From Diplonema papillatum (Eukaryota; Euglenozoa; Diplonemea; Diplonemida; Diplonemidae): DNA of 64,000 nucleotides. The position numbers were made by a program, and so were the translations under genes. The stretch is from positions 372,001 to 436,000 of the forward strand of contig JAPJBO010000046.1 in NCBI GenBank assembly GCA_030068145.1, given 5' to 3'. Below, piece by piece: positions 28,131 to 38,940 of this stretch. The notes beneath the pieces are model-generated. The model was not told the DNA's origin. It saw nothing but the letters and a program-made list of their open reading frames with translations, and searched no databases. Position 1 is the stretch's first letter, and every line of letters begins with the position of its first letter.

Positions 28131-28478
28131 AGTCTCGCCACGCGCCGGCCTTAGCCGAGCGCACTTAATAGGTACCAAGAAGACTTTTCCGGTGTTGGGC
28201 TTGCACGACTGATAACACGAAGGAACGAACAATCAGCAACACTGGTGATAAAAATGATGAAGCCAAAAATATTCTTCTGGTGGTACTCGCATTAGCACAT
28301 ATTCGTTGGCTTCGGTTAAACTTTCATGCGTACCGTTGTTCCGGAAAAGTACTATTGAGAAAAGCTGGGCAGGGGATAGTATGCAACGGTATCGATGACC
28401 GATCCTGGAGTATCTCCAGCGCCGGTCTGCCTCGGTACGCCTCTGCGAACCAGTCGCAGGTTTCGGTTTTCAAGCTCT

Positions 28479-31315
28479 TCAGAGGCAGACAGAAGCGGGC
28501 AGAAGCAGTCGTTGTTGCCGATCGGACGACCGCACTCCTTTCGGTGAGATGCAGAGTCCGAATCGGGGTTTGTATGAGGCCTCAGACATAGGCGACTTGG
28601 ACACCGGTGTTAGGGGTACGCCTTGAGTAGAAAACGAGTCTGTACGGTCGCCGGACCGCAGGGGGTGCACCCAAAGGGGACGCTGACTACCTTTATTGGA
28701 GGAAGCGGTAGCAGTCATCCCCGTCACATCCAGCCCTGACAGAACGGCGCTGGTGACTCGCGTGTACATGACCGGCAATTCCGTGTCTTCGTGGTCCATG
28801 CAGGCCTCCGGAGACGACTGCCCGTTTGAGAGTGAGCCCGCTGCGTACGGCGAGTCTTGGCTATCCCAGATCTCTTCGATCGCAGCCTGCTTTCCCGTGG
28901 CCGCCTTCCACGCTGCCACGTTGACTGTCCGAGACGCAACTTGCGCCGTTTTGCGTCGGTGTATGACCAGCAAATCGGCCACGTACAAGCACAAATCGAA
29001 TGCACCCTTGATTCCTTGGAGAATCGCTAGGGTAAAGAGCAGCCACCCTGCGATCACCGACAGCTTGTGAACGGTGTCGTCGGCAGCGTCCGCCTTGAGG
29101 CCGATGGATATCGTCATGAGTAGCACGGCAATGGTCATGCCCCCGTACGTTAGGATGGCAACGGTGTAGTCGATGGTGGATGAGTGAGGGCGGAGGATGA
29201 GGATGATGAGCGTGCCGAGGAGTAGGATCGAGGTGATGAAGACGTTTCGCGCCATGCACGGGGCGAACTCGGTCGGCTTCCACGAGGCGACGACAGCCAG
29301 GAGGAGGACGTGGCTGATCTCGCAGACGGAAAACCAGTGGTAGCCCTGGCGGAAGTGCTCGAAGAGCATGCCCCACTGTTCAACAAAGTGGAGGCGGTCG
29401 TCACCCACGCGAACCCAGACGTCTTCCCCGTACAGCGCCGTGTACCACCACCTCTTCCGCCCCGCCAACACTTCGACAGGCGCGCCTTCGAGCCCTTGCG
29501 TGAACCGCGCCGAGGTCTCGCTGACCCGAGGATCCGGGACAGTGACGGCGGCGAACTTCCCGCGGCGGAACAGGAACCCCCACAGCCCCGCGGGCACCAG
29601 CACGCAGGCCGCCGCGGCCGCCCAGCCGATAGCCGCCGTCCAGGCGGGGCTCCGGCCCGCGAAGAACACCAGGTTCGAGGCCGAGAACGCGGTCCCGGTT
29701 ATCAGCCAGAGCAGCGGCAAGTACACACAGCCGGGGGCGCGCGAGAGGAAGAGCGCCTGCGACCACGGCACCCGCAGCACGACGACCTGGAACACCGATA
29801 AGCCGTACGCAGCGAGAACGAACGTGGCTATGATCCCCAGGTTGCCGAAGACGGCGCCTACGAAGTACCGGTGCCGCGACCCGCCGACGGCGAAGCCGAG
29901 CGGGTGGAACTCGAAGTCGAGTGCCGTCGCGTCGAGATCGATGTCTTCGACGGTGCAGTCAAGCCCCGCCACAATGCGGAGCCGGGAAGCCACCGGGCTG
30001 ACGGCGGACGAGGACACCAGCACGGGTCCGAGCACCGCCTTCGCGCTGGGATAGACGCCCTCGTATTGTTGCAGCGCTTCCTGACCCTCGCCCAACGCGT
30101 TGCGGGCGGAAGGCGACGAATTGGTGGAGGGGGGCCGGGGAGCAAATGTGACGGGTGCCGTTGCGCGGGGTGCCGAAGACCTGGATGGTAGGGTTGCAGG
30201 CGCAAGGGTGTCAAGCGAAGACGTGGCCGGTGCTGGCGTTTGAGGCGCCTGCGTGTCAGGAGCTGCTGTTGGCGGTGCATCAGTAGTGGGGACTGTTGTT
30301 GGCGGTGCATCAGTAGTGGGGACTGGTGCATCAGTAGTGGGGACTGTTGTTGGTGGTGCATCGGTAGCGGGGACTGCTGTTGGCGGTGCATCAGTAGCGG
30401 GGGCTGCCGTTGGCGGTGCATCAGTAGTGGGGACTGTTGTTGGTGGTGCATCGGTAGCGGGGATTGTTGTTGGCGGTGCATCAGTAGCGGGGACTGCTGT
30501 TGGCGGTGCATCAGTAGCGGGGACTGCTGTTGGCGGTGCATCAGTAGCGGGGGCTGCCGTTGGCGGTGCATCAGTAGTGGGGACTGTTGTTGGCGGTGCA
30601 TCGGTAGCGGGGACTGCTGTTGGCGGTGCATCAGTAGCGGGGGCTGCCGTTGGCGGTGCATCAGTAGTGGGGACTGCTGTTGGCGGTGCATCAGTAGCGG
30701 GGGCTGCCGTTGGCGGTGCATCAGTAGTGGGGACTGTTGTTGGCGGTGCATCGGTAGCGGGGACTGCTGTTGGCGGTGCATCAGTAGTGGGGACTGTTGT
30801 TGTGGTGCATCGGTAGTGGGGACTGCTGTTGGCGGTGCATCAGTAGCGGGGGCTGCCGTTGGCGGTGCATCAGTAGTGGGGACTGTTGTTGGTGGTGCAT
30901 CGGTAGCGGGGACTGCTGTTGGTGGTGCATCAGTAGCGGGGACTGCTGTTGGTGGTGCATCAGTAGCGGGGGCTGCCGTTGGCGGTGCATCAGTAGTGGG
31001 GACTGTTGTTGGTGGTGCATCGGTAGCGGGGACTGCTGTTGGTGGTGCATCAGTAGCCGGGGTTGCTGTTGGTGGTGCATCAGTAGCAGGGGTTGCTGTT
31101 GGCGGTGCATCAGTAGTGGGGGCTGCTATTGACGGGGCATCAGTCCCTGGGTGGCACAGCGCACAGGCTTTTGTTGGTTTGCACTTCACTCTACCCGTGC
31201 GAGTATACTTTTCTACTTTCGAACAGTCAGCAACGATCAACTCATGGAGCGGACGACGATCGGCGGCTACGGTACACACTATGTGCAACACGATGAACAC
31301 GAGCAGCTGAAACAT
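28479..31315 (-). CDS. Secreted-repeat multi-span membrane protein (mucin-like Thr/Pro repeats plus ~7 TM), with a 1-nt shift in the repeats
   Basis: ATG at 31315 begins MFQLLVFIVLHIVCTVAADR, a clear signal peptide. A short Cys-containing region follows (KCKPTKACALCHPG), then about 29 ten-residue repeats (PTTDAPPTAVPATDAPPTA style), a likely O-glycosylated stalk. The C-terminal half (30095-28479) holds about seven hydrophobic spans (FVGAVFGNLGIIATFVLAA; PLLWLITGTAFSASNLV; AIGWAAAAACVLVPAGLWG; FITSILLLGTLIILIL and others), a conserved-looking loop RKRWWYTALYGEDVWVRV, and a polar tail. Near 30808 one G is missing from a repeat unit (GTTGTTGTGG for GTTGTTGGTGG), so the signal-peptide frame and the membrane frame differ by one base: either a sequencing error in the repeats or an inactivating change. 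The family is not recognised; surface display is inferred from architecture. Confidence 0.7.
30255..31130 (-). repeat. 30-bp coding minisatellite, about 29 units
   Basis: Units of GGCGGTGCATCAGTAGTGGG plus GACTGTTGTT, with variants (AGCGGGGGCTGCCGTT and others) spread in patches. They encode Thr/Pro/Ala decapeptides in the membrane-protein gene. Variant patches suggest repeated unequal exchange. Confidence 0.95.
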
Positions 31316-31452
31316 TGAATAGTTTTATGTATTAGCTCGTTAGCAGGTGCAGCCGAAAGGTGACGTCCGCGTTGGTTCTAGACCGATTCCAAAAGCATCT
31401 CCAGTCTTCTTTTTCTCTATTAATAACCTGTTTAGGGTGGACTATTTTTTTT

Positions 31453-31573
31453 AGTCGTATAAGATCGAAGATCTTAGAAGATTAATACTATTCCGACGAG
31501 AACTAACACTTGTACAAAGGTTATTACCCCGTCGCTCTCGAGAAGAACACCGTAATTTTACCCCTCGCTTGCC
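31453..31573 (+). repeat. Ngaro-like repeat A1
   Basis: 121 bp starting AGTCGTATAAGATCGAAGAT, repeated at 35161-35281. Confidence 0.9.
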
Positions 31574-32399
31574 TCACGTAAAGATGCCGAAAAAGGTCAC
31601 AGCAGAATATCTGGCAACCCTCAAGCTCGTCGAGTTGCGCGCTATCGCGGCCGAACTCGGGGTCGACGATAAGGGCCTGCGTTCGAAGGCCGACGTCGCC
31701 GCTCGCATCGTCGAGAAGAAAGACGGCGCCCCGCTAGAGGAGAGTGACGACGAGACAGACGGAGACGAAGATTCGGACGACGCAGCCGGGCAAGCCGACG
31801 ATCAGGCAGAGGCAAGGGCGCGCGTTGCGCACGCAGAAGCGAGCCAGGCGCAGGCCCCCCTACCCTTTCACCCTGAGCCGCAGTGGCATACGAGACCCCC
31901 GTTCTCGGAAGGGGAACTGGCCGACCCCGCTGAGTGGCTCCGTGATCCCTGGCGCGCGTTCGAAGAGGCGAAGCGGACCTGGGGTCCGTCCACGCTGAGA
32001 GCGGCGAGCGCCAAACGCGAGGTGGCGCGTGCGTTTGAAGTCATTCGTCAGCTCGTCCCCGGTATGCGCGACCCCGCCATTCAGGACGTCATAGGCGGCC
32101 TGATACGCGATGCCATCACAAGGAGATGGAACCCAAGGGCGTTGGCGGCGGCAGAACAGCGGGCGAAGTGGGCGGAGTTCCCGTCCGAGATTTCGGAGCT
32201 CAAGGACGCCTACGACAAGGAGATGAAGAAGATGCCGTCCCGCTTCCGGTCCAGGGGCGCAGAACACCGTCTACGGCACGGCGGAAAGGGGTACAGGGGG
32301 CACAGCGCGCCCCGCGAGTCGTCGTTTAAGGGCGACGGACGAAAAAACGGAAAGGGCGGAAAAGGCGGATGGAACTCGGGGAGGGGTAATCGTTGGTGA
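31569..32399 (+). CDS. Ngaro-like element: Gag-like ORF
   Basis: 276 residues. Residues about 10-55 resemble a SAP-type helix-turn-helix (LATLKLVELRAIAAELGVDD). An acidic stretch follows, then a helical middle and an Arg/Gly/Lys-rich C-terminus suited to nucleic-acid binding. Gag role inferred from position. Confidence 0.65.
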   Translation: MPHVKMPKKVTAEYLATLKLVELRAIAAELGVDDKGLRSKADVAARIVEKKDGAPLEESDDETDGDEDSDDAAGQADDQAEARARVAHAEASQAQAPLPFHPEPQWHTRPPFSEGELADPAEWLRDPWRAFEEAKRTWGPSTLRAASAKREVARAFEVIRQLVPGMRDPAIQDVIGGLIRDAITRRWNPRALAAAEQRAKWAEFPSEISELKDAYDKEMKKMPSRFRSRGAEHRLRHGGKGYRGHSAPRESSFKGDGRKNGKGGKGGWNSGRGNRW

Positions 32400-32412
32400 A
32401 GGCTACCCCTTC

Positions 32413-33321
32413 ATGAGCGTCGTTCCACTGGGGCCAAGAAGCCGCAGCACGCGTCCGGGACGACCGCTAAAGACGTTTCGAAACGCGACGCAAGAGCGGA
32501 TCACACACGCCCTCCACCGCGTGTACAGCGCCTCCTACGCCGAGGCTACGTGGCGAAACATGGGGTACTCCGCCGCGAAGTGGACGAGGTTTGTGGTCCA
32601 AGCCCGACTCCAGAGCCACCCGCCGGCAGACCAGTTGCTGGCGTTCATCGGGTGGTGCCACGCCGAGGGGCTAAAGCCCACTTCGATACTCACCGAGGTC
32701 GCCAACATCCGCGCGACACTGCGCATGGAAGGCGTTGTCCTCAACGACTATCGGATCACGATGGCTCAGAGAGGCCTCGCGAAGCTGAAAGCTGGCGTGC
32801 CCCGACAGGCGGCGCCGATATCGAAAGACGTGTTGTATCGGACGGTGGACCGGCTGGTCAAGAGCGATCCTCAGGCGGCGGTGATCTTCGCGGTCGCATG
32901 GTTGACAGCGTCGAGAGTCGGAGACGTGAGGAGACAGCGCGTGGGAGCGGTGAAGTGCTCTTCAGACGGCGTGCTCGAGATAGAGTGGACGGAGAGGAAG
33001 GACTGGCGGAACGTCGGGATCGTGACGCAAGTCTGGTCCGGAAAGCTGCGGCACATGATCACGACGTACCTGTCCCGGAAGCTGCCGGACGAAACACTCG
33101 GGGGCGACAGGACGACAGCGCAGTACGCAGCACTTCTGCCGAAGGGACTCACGGCTCACTCCATCCGGAGAGGAGCCGCACAACACGCCCTCACAGCTGC
33201 CGATCCCGAGGCTGTCAGGACCCTGACCCTCCACGCCACCCTCAACGGACTCATCCGCTACGCCCCCAGGTGTCACGTGCGGACACAGCTCGGCGCCTCC
33301 CGAGCCCTGACGGAAAATTAA
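32413..33321 (+). CDS. Ngaro-like element: tyrosine recombinase
   Basis: 302 residues with an N-terminal SAM-like DNA-binding part and a C-terminal catalytic part. The expected motifs are visible: ASRVGDV (first Arg), HSIRRGA (His-x-x-Arg) and LHATLNGLIRYAPR with the nucleophile Tyr. It would integrate the circular cDNA intermediate. Confidence 0.8.
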   Translation: MSVVPLGPRSRSTRPGRPLKTFRNATQERITHALHRVYSASYAEATWRNMGYSAAKWTRFVVQARLQSHPPADQLLAFIGWCHAEGLKPTSILTEVANIRATLRMEGVVLNDYRITMAQRGLAKLKAGVPRQAAPISKDVLYRTVDRLVKSDPQAAVIFAVAWLTASRVGDVRRQRVGAVKCSSDGVLEIEWTERKDWRNVGIVTQVWSGKLRHMITTYLSRKLPDETLGGDRTTAQYAALLPKGLTAHSIRRGAAQHALTAADPEAVRTLTLHATLNGLIRYAPRCHVRTQLGASRALTEN

Positions 33322-33329
33322 AAGGAGAT

Positions 33330-34940
33330 GAACTTGCCTCCTTTCTTCACGATGATGCTGCCGTGAAGCCATCGGTGAGCAACGCGGTCCTGCTATGGGA
33401 CTCAAACGCGAGCAAGGCGTGTAAGACTCACCCTCCCGCACTTCCGACTGCTAGAATCGCTCAGTCATCACCACCTCTGCTAAATTTTGTTCGGGCAGAT
33501 GTTCTAGCGCACAGCGTCGGCGGCCACGCATGGATCGAGGCGTCGAGGTGGATCCGCGACCCGGACTTCTTTTATGCTAACTATCAGCGTTTCTGGGGGC
33601 GACGGCTGCTCGAGCCGCTCTCAAGGCTCCACCCAAACCACGCTGCCGACGTGGCAATGTCGTCGATCACCGGACGAGTGCCGAAGGCCACCCCCATCAC
33701 CGAGATGAGGCTGTTCACCGTCGCGAAGAAAACACCGGACGAGGGGCGCCTCATATGTTGGCCGAAGGCGCTCAACGAGCACGCCACACCGGACCCCGGA
33801 CCCCCCACGGTCCTACCCTCAAGGGAAGAGGTGTGGGACACAATACGTGCATCGGTGATGGGCCTCGAGGTGGACGCCGTGAGCTACTTCCACGCTTTTC
33901 CTTTGCACCCGTCCATTTCTCTAGCTTTTGGGATGCGACTTCCGATACATGGGAAGAGGGTCCTCAAAGTGATGCCCATGGGTTGGGACAAGTCGATGGG
34001 TGTCGCGACAAACCTGGCCGATTTGTTAGCGCGAGTGGTTAGGCAGAAATGCCCCGCCGGACGCGTCACTCCCTGGGTGGACAATTTCTTCCTTTCAGCC
34101 CCCGATTCACGCACGATGCTGAGTGTGTGGAAAACTTGGAAAGCGGTGTCCAGTTTTGTTGGCCTGAAGACGAAAGACGAGGAGTATGCTCCGCGTTCGC
34201 GTGTGACGTGGCTGGGACTCGACGTCGATCTCGCCAAGAACCTTCTTCGAGCCCCTTCGAAGGTAGTAAACGCCCTCACGGACGCCGTCGCCGCGGCGGA
34301 GCGCGCTTGCACGTTCAGAGAGGCCTACCGGGTGTTGGGCACGGTAAATTTCCACATGTATTTCTTAGGAATTGATGCGTGGGACTACCCGACACTGTCT
34401 CGTTTCCAGTCGCGTTTCGGCAGGCTCCTAGCTGACCAACCGCGGCTCTGGGACACGGCTTGTCCGATATGGCCTTCCTTTGCTTCGGCGCTCCGGGCGG
34501 TCACACGGGAAATTGGCCAGTGGCACAGCGTGCCAGAGAAGACCCGGGGGCGCGTCTTCCTCCTTTACACGGATGCCTCCCTCTCCGGTTGGGGCATTCT
34601 AGCTTCTGGTTTCTTCGCTGAAGGGGGCACATGGGATGCTTGTGAGTCGGGCGAGCCAATACACAGGCTGGAGGCCCGCGCTTTGTTGAAAGGCGTAGTG
34701 CGGATCTCACCCCTCCTTCCACGAAGGGCGACTATAAGGGCGATGGTGGACAACACCGTATGCGTTCATTCCGCGGCGCGCGGGCGATGCCGCGATTTCC
34801 TCACGGCTGAGGTGCTCAGGTCGGCGAAGAGGACTGCCGCCCTCAGAGAACAGCGGCTGGAATTGGCGTATGTTTCCACGAAGGAGCAGCTCGCCGACCC
34901 GCTATCGCGCGGTCTACCAACGCCGCAATCATGGTTTTGA
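33330..34940 (+). CDS. Ngaro-like element: reverse transcriptase and RNase H
   Basis: About 530 residues with RT core features and a C-terminal RNase H (YTDASLSGWG, HRLEARALLKG, MVDNT) ending ADPLSRGLPTPQSWF, the usual end of DIRS/Ngaro polymerases. Open sequence in this frame upstream of about 33330 overlaps the recombinase gene and is probably not translated as such. Confidence 0.8.
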   Translation, partial: ELASFLHDDAAVKPSVSNAVLLWDSNASKACKTHPPALPTARIAQSSPPLLNFVRADVLAHSVGGHAWIEASRWIRDPDFFYANYQRFWGRRLLEPLSRLHPNHAADVAMSSITGRVPKATPITEMRLFTVAKKTPDEGRLICWPKALNEHATPDPGPPTVLPSREEVWDTIRASVMGLEVDAVSYFHAFPLHPSISLAFGMRLPIHGKRVLKVMPMGWDKSMGVATNLADLLARVVRQKCPAGRVTPWVDNFFLSAPDSRTMLSVWKTWKAVSSFVGLKTKDEEYAPRSRVTWLGLDVDLAKNLLRAPSKVVNALTDAVAAAERACTFREAYRVLGTVNFHMYFLGIDAWDYPTLSRFQSRFGRLLADQPRLWDTACPIWPSFASALRAVTREIGQWHSVPEKTRGRVFLLYTDASLSGWGILASGFFAEGGTWDACESGEPIHRLEARALLKGVVRISPLLPRRATIRAMVDNTVCVHSAARGRCRDFLTAEVLRSAKRTAALREQRLELAYVSTKEQLADPLSRGLPTPQSWF

Positions 34941-35021
34941 AATGGATTTTTAGCCCAGGACACTTCTCTGAAAGTTTACATCTTGATCATTGTTATGTCA
35001 ACGCAGCGACTCCGCGCACGT

Positions 35022-35160
35022 GAAGAAGTTCGTGGCATACACACGAGAATCTCTGCATGACCTTTCTACGTTTGTTACGCACCATCAATCTGACATCACG
35101 CAGCAGCAAGGACGAGAGCAGCGAGTACGGAGCAGCGAGACGGGCGAGGAGGAGAGTACT
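35022..35160 (+). repeat. Ngaro-like repeat B1
   Basis: 139 bp starting GAAGAAGTTCGTGGCATACA; matched by B2 at 35333-35471. Confidence 0.9.
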
Positions 35161-35281
35161 AGTCGTATAAGATCGAAGATCTTAGAAGATTAATACTATT
35201 CCGACGAGAACTAACACTTGTACAAAGGTTATTACCCCGTCGCTCTCGAGAAGAACACCGTAATTTTACCCCTCGCTTGCC
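35161..35281 (+). repeat. Ngaro-like repeat A2
   Basis: Copy of A1 (31453-31573), identical by eye. Confidence 0.9.
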
Positions 35282-35332
35282 CACCCACCCTTGCCCATTT
35301 TTATCTTCTAGTCCAGTGTCCTGAGGCGTCAC

Positions 35333-35471
35333 GAAGAAGTTCGTGGCATACACACGAGAATCTCTGCATGACCTTTCTACGTTTGCTACGCACCATCAAT
35401 CTGACATCACGCAGCAGCAAGGACGAGAGCAGCGAGTACGGAGCAGCGAGACGGGCGAGGAGGAGAGTATT
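35333..35471 (+). repeat. Ngaro-like repeat B2
   Basis: Copy of B1; it ends where the next element's inverted repeat begins. Confidence 0.9.
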
Positions 35472-37261
35472 ATTTGTTCCGCGTTCGCGCGCGCGGAAAA
35501 TTTTAAGAAATCTCGGAAAAAAAAATAGTTGGAAAAAAAAATAGTTTGGCTCCGTGGCCCGTCATGGCCCTGTGCAGCAACACGATACTACCACATTTTC
35601 ACAACATTATATCCACAAAGGACTTTGCCCAAAACCGTAAAGTTGCCCAGGTTTTTACCCAAAGCGGTATGGTTACTCAGGGTTTTGCGCAGTCGAGCTG
35701 CGTACTGCAGCTAATACACGTACGTCTTGACAGCTCGCCCGAGCCAGCCACGCGTTGGACCTCGAAAAGAAATACCGTGCGTGTTGCTCCCTGCAAGAGC
35801 TGGCTGAGGAGTGCAAGTCGTGGGTGATCCCGTTCAATCGTATGATCACCTACTACCCGATCGGCTTCGTGCGCTTGTACAAAGAGGGCCGCACCCCATT
35901 CCACAAGCTGACAAAGATCTTGCTCAGCCTTGATGAACTTCCTGTGGCGACGTTGCTGACGGAAGTCAGCAAGGCCATTGTCCATCGCCGATCTCCCGAT
36001 GCACGCTTGAAAACTGACAGCAACAAGAGCGAAGTTTCGCCGAGCTGCTTGCTACGCTTTGGTTTTCGGAATCGAAGTCTTTTGCGCTACGCAACACAGC
36101 GCAGACGTCCCTGCTAGGGACCCCACACGTGACTGGCAGCAAGATGTCATCGACGCAAGGAAGTTCATCTTGGAAGGAGCCGGAAACCAAGCTGACGGCA
36201 ACATCTGAGCTCGAGCCCTTTGCGCTCGACACCGTGACTGCCTGTTTGTCGTCATGCCCGGTCAGATTCCTGCAACAGCTCACCAGCATTTCGATTGGGT
36301 GTACAAGTACAATGCCGAAGGTTGTGAGCGGACACACTACTTTGAGACCATCTGAGTCGAGAACACGTTTAACGGGCTCGGGACGAAGTTTCATAAGAGC
36401 AATGAAAAATTTACTCGTCAACTTTGGAGGGTGTCCGGGGCAAAGCGCACTTGATGTACCCTTTTGTGACAGGGGTACGCAAATGTGCCCCGTACATCAA
36501 CAGAGCAGCAGCTCGCGCAACTTCCCGGAACAGACTTCACGGCGGAGGAGTTTAGCAAGATCGTGTACCGCACGTCTTCGAGTAATCGTCGAAATACGAC
36601 GATTACTGGGAGGTTATGCATCAGTTTCTCGAAGAGTGCGGCATGGCTGTAGACGACAGGCGTCACGGAGAAACCGCGCGGGTAACACCGGAGCTCTATC
36701 TAGCATTCTGAGGAGGAGGTTAAGAAAAGGCTTCCGGAGGATGCTATCATTCCTTCCGAGCCTTGGGCGCAGATAGTAGCAAGTAAAAGCGACGCTTCGC
36801 TATGGTCTTCGCCACACAGTCGCGGGCGGGCAGAAAACACCGCGTCGATACTGTTTCTTGCCGGTGCATATGTGCAAGATCACTGCGTCTGGCTAAGATG
36901 GCTAAGAAACACTTTCGGGCCCATAATCAAGACGGTTGCCCAAGACGAAGGCCATCATCCCTGTGGGTGAGCCACAGTAAGCCGTGCAACCGTAATGCGG
37001 CAGAAGAGAACAGTCTGGAACACAGCCGCCAGCAAAAAGTCCAAATTTTGAGTGTTTCAACAGCTGGTGTGGGTTTTTTTTTTTGACGTTTTCGGGCATG
37101 CCCTTTCCGAATTCCCCCCACTACCTTTACGAACTTGGTTTGTGTCAAGTTCCTAAGGGAGCCTCCAACTATTTTTTTTCCCTTTTTTTCTGTCCCGTTA
37201 TTTTTTTTTTTTCGCGCGCGCGCGGAAAATTTTGGGGAGCCGTGTAACGCGGAACAAATAA
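35470..37261. mobile_element. DNA transposon with TIRs TTATTTGTTCCGCGTT, coding region decayed
   Basis: TTATTTGTTCCGCGTT at 35470-35485 is matched inversely by AACGCGGAACAAATAA at 37246-37261. Inside both ends lie GCGCGCGCGGAAAATTTT and AAAAAAAATAGTT blocks. The interior carries coding-like pieces in more than one frame, such as CRSLQ-type helices around 35760-35985 (FNRMITYYPIGFVRLYKEGR, TPFHKLTKILLSLDELPVAT). I do not recognise the transposase family. Several stops and frame changes mean it is not active. Confidence 0.65.
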
Positions 37262-37484
37262 AAATACTCGAGGGGCTGCCTTGTGCTTACTTCGAAGGAG
37301 GCTAGAGGGGGAGAAACAATACAACTACAAAATGGGTCTTTTTTGTTGAACGCTTACGCCCGCCACTAAACCCAGATTCACCTGTGTTTCGTGTGGGCTA
37401 CAGCACATTTACCTCCTTTGATCTTTTGCAGCTGGCAGCCTCCTCAAGTATTTCCTACAAAGCAGGTGCTTATACAAAAAAAAT
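37261..37484 (+). repeat. R1 interspersed repeat, copy 6 (close to consensus)
   Basis: AAATACTCGAGGGGCTGCC to GGCAGCCTCCTCAAGTATTT, CCTACAAAGCAGGTGCTTAT and a run of A. It abuts the right end of the preceding DNA transposon with no spacer. Confidence 0.9.
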
Positions 37485-38207
37485 AGTCCACCCTTAAGGT
37501 GGCATGCTTGCTCCGACAAAGCGAGGGGAGAGCAGAGAGGCAGGGTGTCACTGTGGTCAGGCTCTGGGGGAATGGATGGCTGGCGAGTGTGCGCTAAAGG
37601 CGCTGCCGGTGCACCCCGGCTAATTGCCCTGGCGCTGAACGATGTAGAGAAGACCGGAAGCTGGCCAGAGGAATTCTGCTTACTGGTCTGTCTGCGCCTT
37701 GTGTTCGCTGACGTAAAGTCTGCGGGATACTTCTTGGTGAAATGACTGCAAGAAAGAACGAAGAGGAATCAAACCATTCAGGCACCCTTTTTTTTCCCGT
37801 CCACCGAACCCCCCCCCCCCCCCCCCCACCACCTGGTTGACGACTGCGCAGCAGCATCCTCAGTGAGACTGTAAGTGGCGGACAGGCGTTGGTGGTACTA
37901 CTGATCTCGAAGGGCTCTTTGGAGAAGCGGCTTCTCCTGTTTAACGGCGGGAAGTGGTGCGTCTTTCAGCATCAGGAACCTTCCACACGGATGTTCGCCT
38001 ACCTTGTTGTGAAACCGGATTGCTAGCTGAGGCACTGTGAGAATGTATCCTAGACGCTCAGGGCAGCACAGACCTGATATTCACGCGCTTCTCGGAGTAC
38101 GAAGGTTAACGGGAGAAGAGAAGCATCGTTTTAATATCATCCATCTTTTACTCCTCAAGAGTATCTTTGCGGGTTCTCTTCAAACGAAGCCAGTGGGGGT
38201 TTCTTCG

Positions 38208-38290
38208 TTTTTTCCGTGACGGCATGTCAAACTAGCCCATCCCGAAAGCCGTTGATTCCTTTAGGCCGGGTTTCTCTCGGTGGTGTTTGT
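38208..38290 (-). mobile_element. Diverged SINE-like unit (LINE 3'-end relative)
   Basis: On the minus strand: ACCCAAACAAACACCACCGA ... CCTAAAGGAATCAACGGC ... CACGGAAAAAACG. About 75% similar by eye to the units flanking the LINE. Confidence 0.55.
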
Positions 38291-38940
38291 TTGGGTAGCT
38301 CTTCTTTTGTTATTTTCCGCACTTTAGACAGTCAGAGATTTGCGAACGACATATTCGATTGTTGGTGGTCAGGCTGAGTCCGCCAGCTTTGAACGGCTGA
38401 TAGCTTCCTCCATGTCCCTGGCCCAAATCTTCCTTTCTTGACCTTGGCACCTTTTGGTTGGTGTTGTTCAACCTTCTCATGTGTCGTTGTTCCGTAAATG
38501 TTCCCTTCGGTAAACCGGTCGACAAACACAATACGTATGGTAGTTTAGCGTGAGACTGGTCCCGGTGACCTTTTCTGCGATTGTGGTATGGTCCTTTGAC
38601 AGAGACAGAGTGAGCCGATACCTCACCTTTAAAACACGGCTGAGTCACGTTTGCTCTTGACAGCGCGTCACAATCGTTAGGTGGTATTGATAAGGGGTTT
38701 CATCGGACACTCGGATGCCGCAGGTTCCCTGGGAGGTCTGCTTGGCTGCCTTCCCGGCGACCTTTGTTGCGATTGTGGGGGCAGGTACCGGCATGCTGAT
38801 GAGCACATGATGCTTGTCATTCGCTACGTGACACCGGAAGGGTCACTCTTGGCGCGCGTTCGACGTGGTGCGCCGCGTGACGGTTGCGACTGTTGCTGGT
38901 AGCGAGAGTGACAAGTTCCTCGTCAGATGGAGTCCTCTCG

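Larger units (their letters stand above)
23566..28478. other. Intergenic stretch between CFAP65 and the membrane-protein gene
   Basis: No gene is seen. It holds R1 copies, a 187-bp satellite, a tRNA-like sequence, a degenerate GAACTTAGCTTCGCC tandem array and a segment shared with 63494-63602. 26300-26920 and 28130-28478 show nothing beyond a short motif (CCGTTGTTCCGGAAA near 28334) shared with 38.4, 40.6 and 42.0 kb. Confidence 0.6.
31453..35469 (+). mobile_element. Tyrosine-recombinase retrotransposon (DIRS order, Ngaro/PAT-like), looks whole
   Basis: Split direct repeats in the order A1 (31453-31573), coding region, B1 (35022-35160), A2 (35161-35281), B2 (35333-35471). That A1-ORFs-B1-A2-B2 arrangement is diagnostic of Ngaro/PAT-type elements, which integrate by a tyrosine recombinase and have no integrase. 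Coding parts in order: Gag-like, tyrosine recombinase, reverse transcriptase with RNase H. A1 and A2 look identical and B1/B2 differ at about two positions, so insertion is recent. The element looks whole. Confidence 0.88.
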
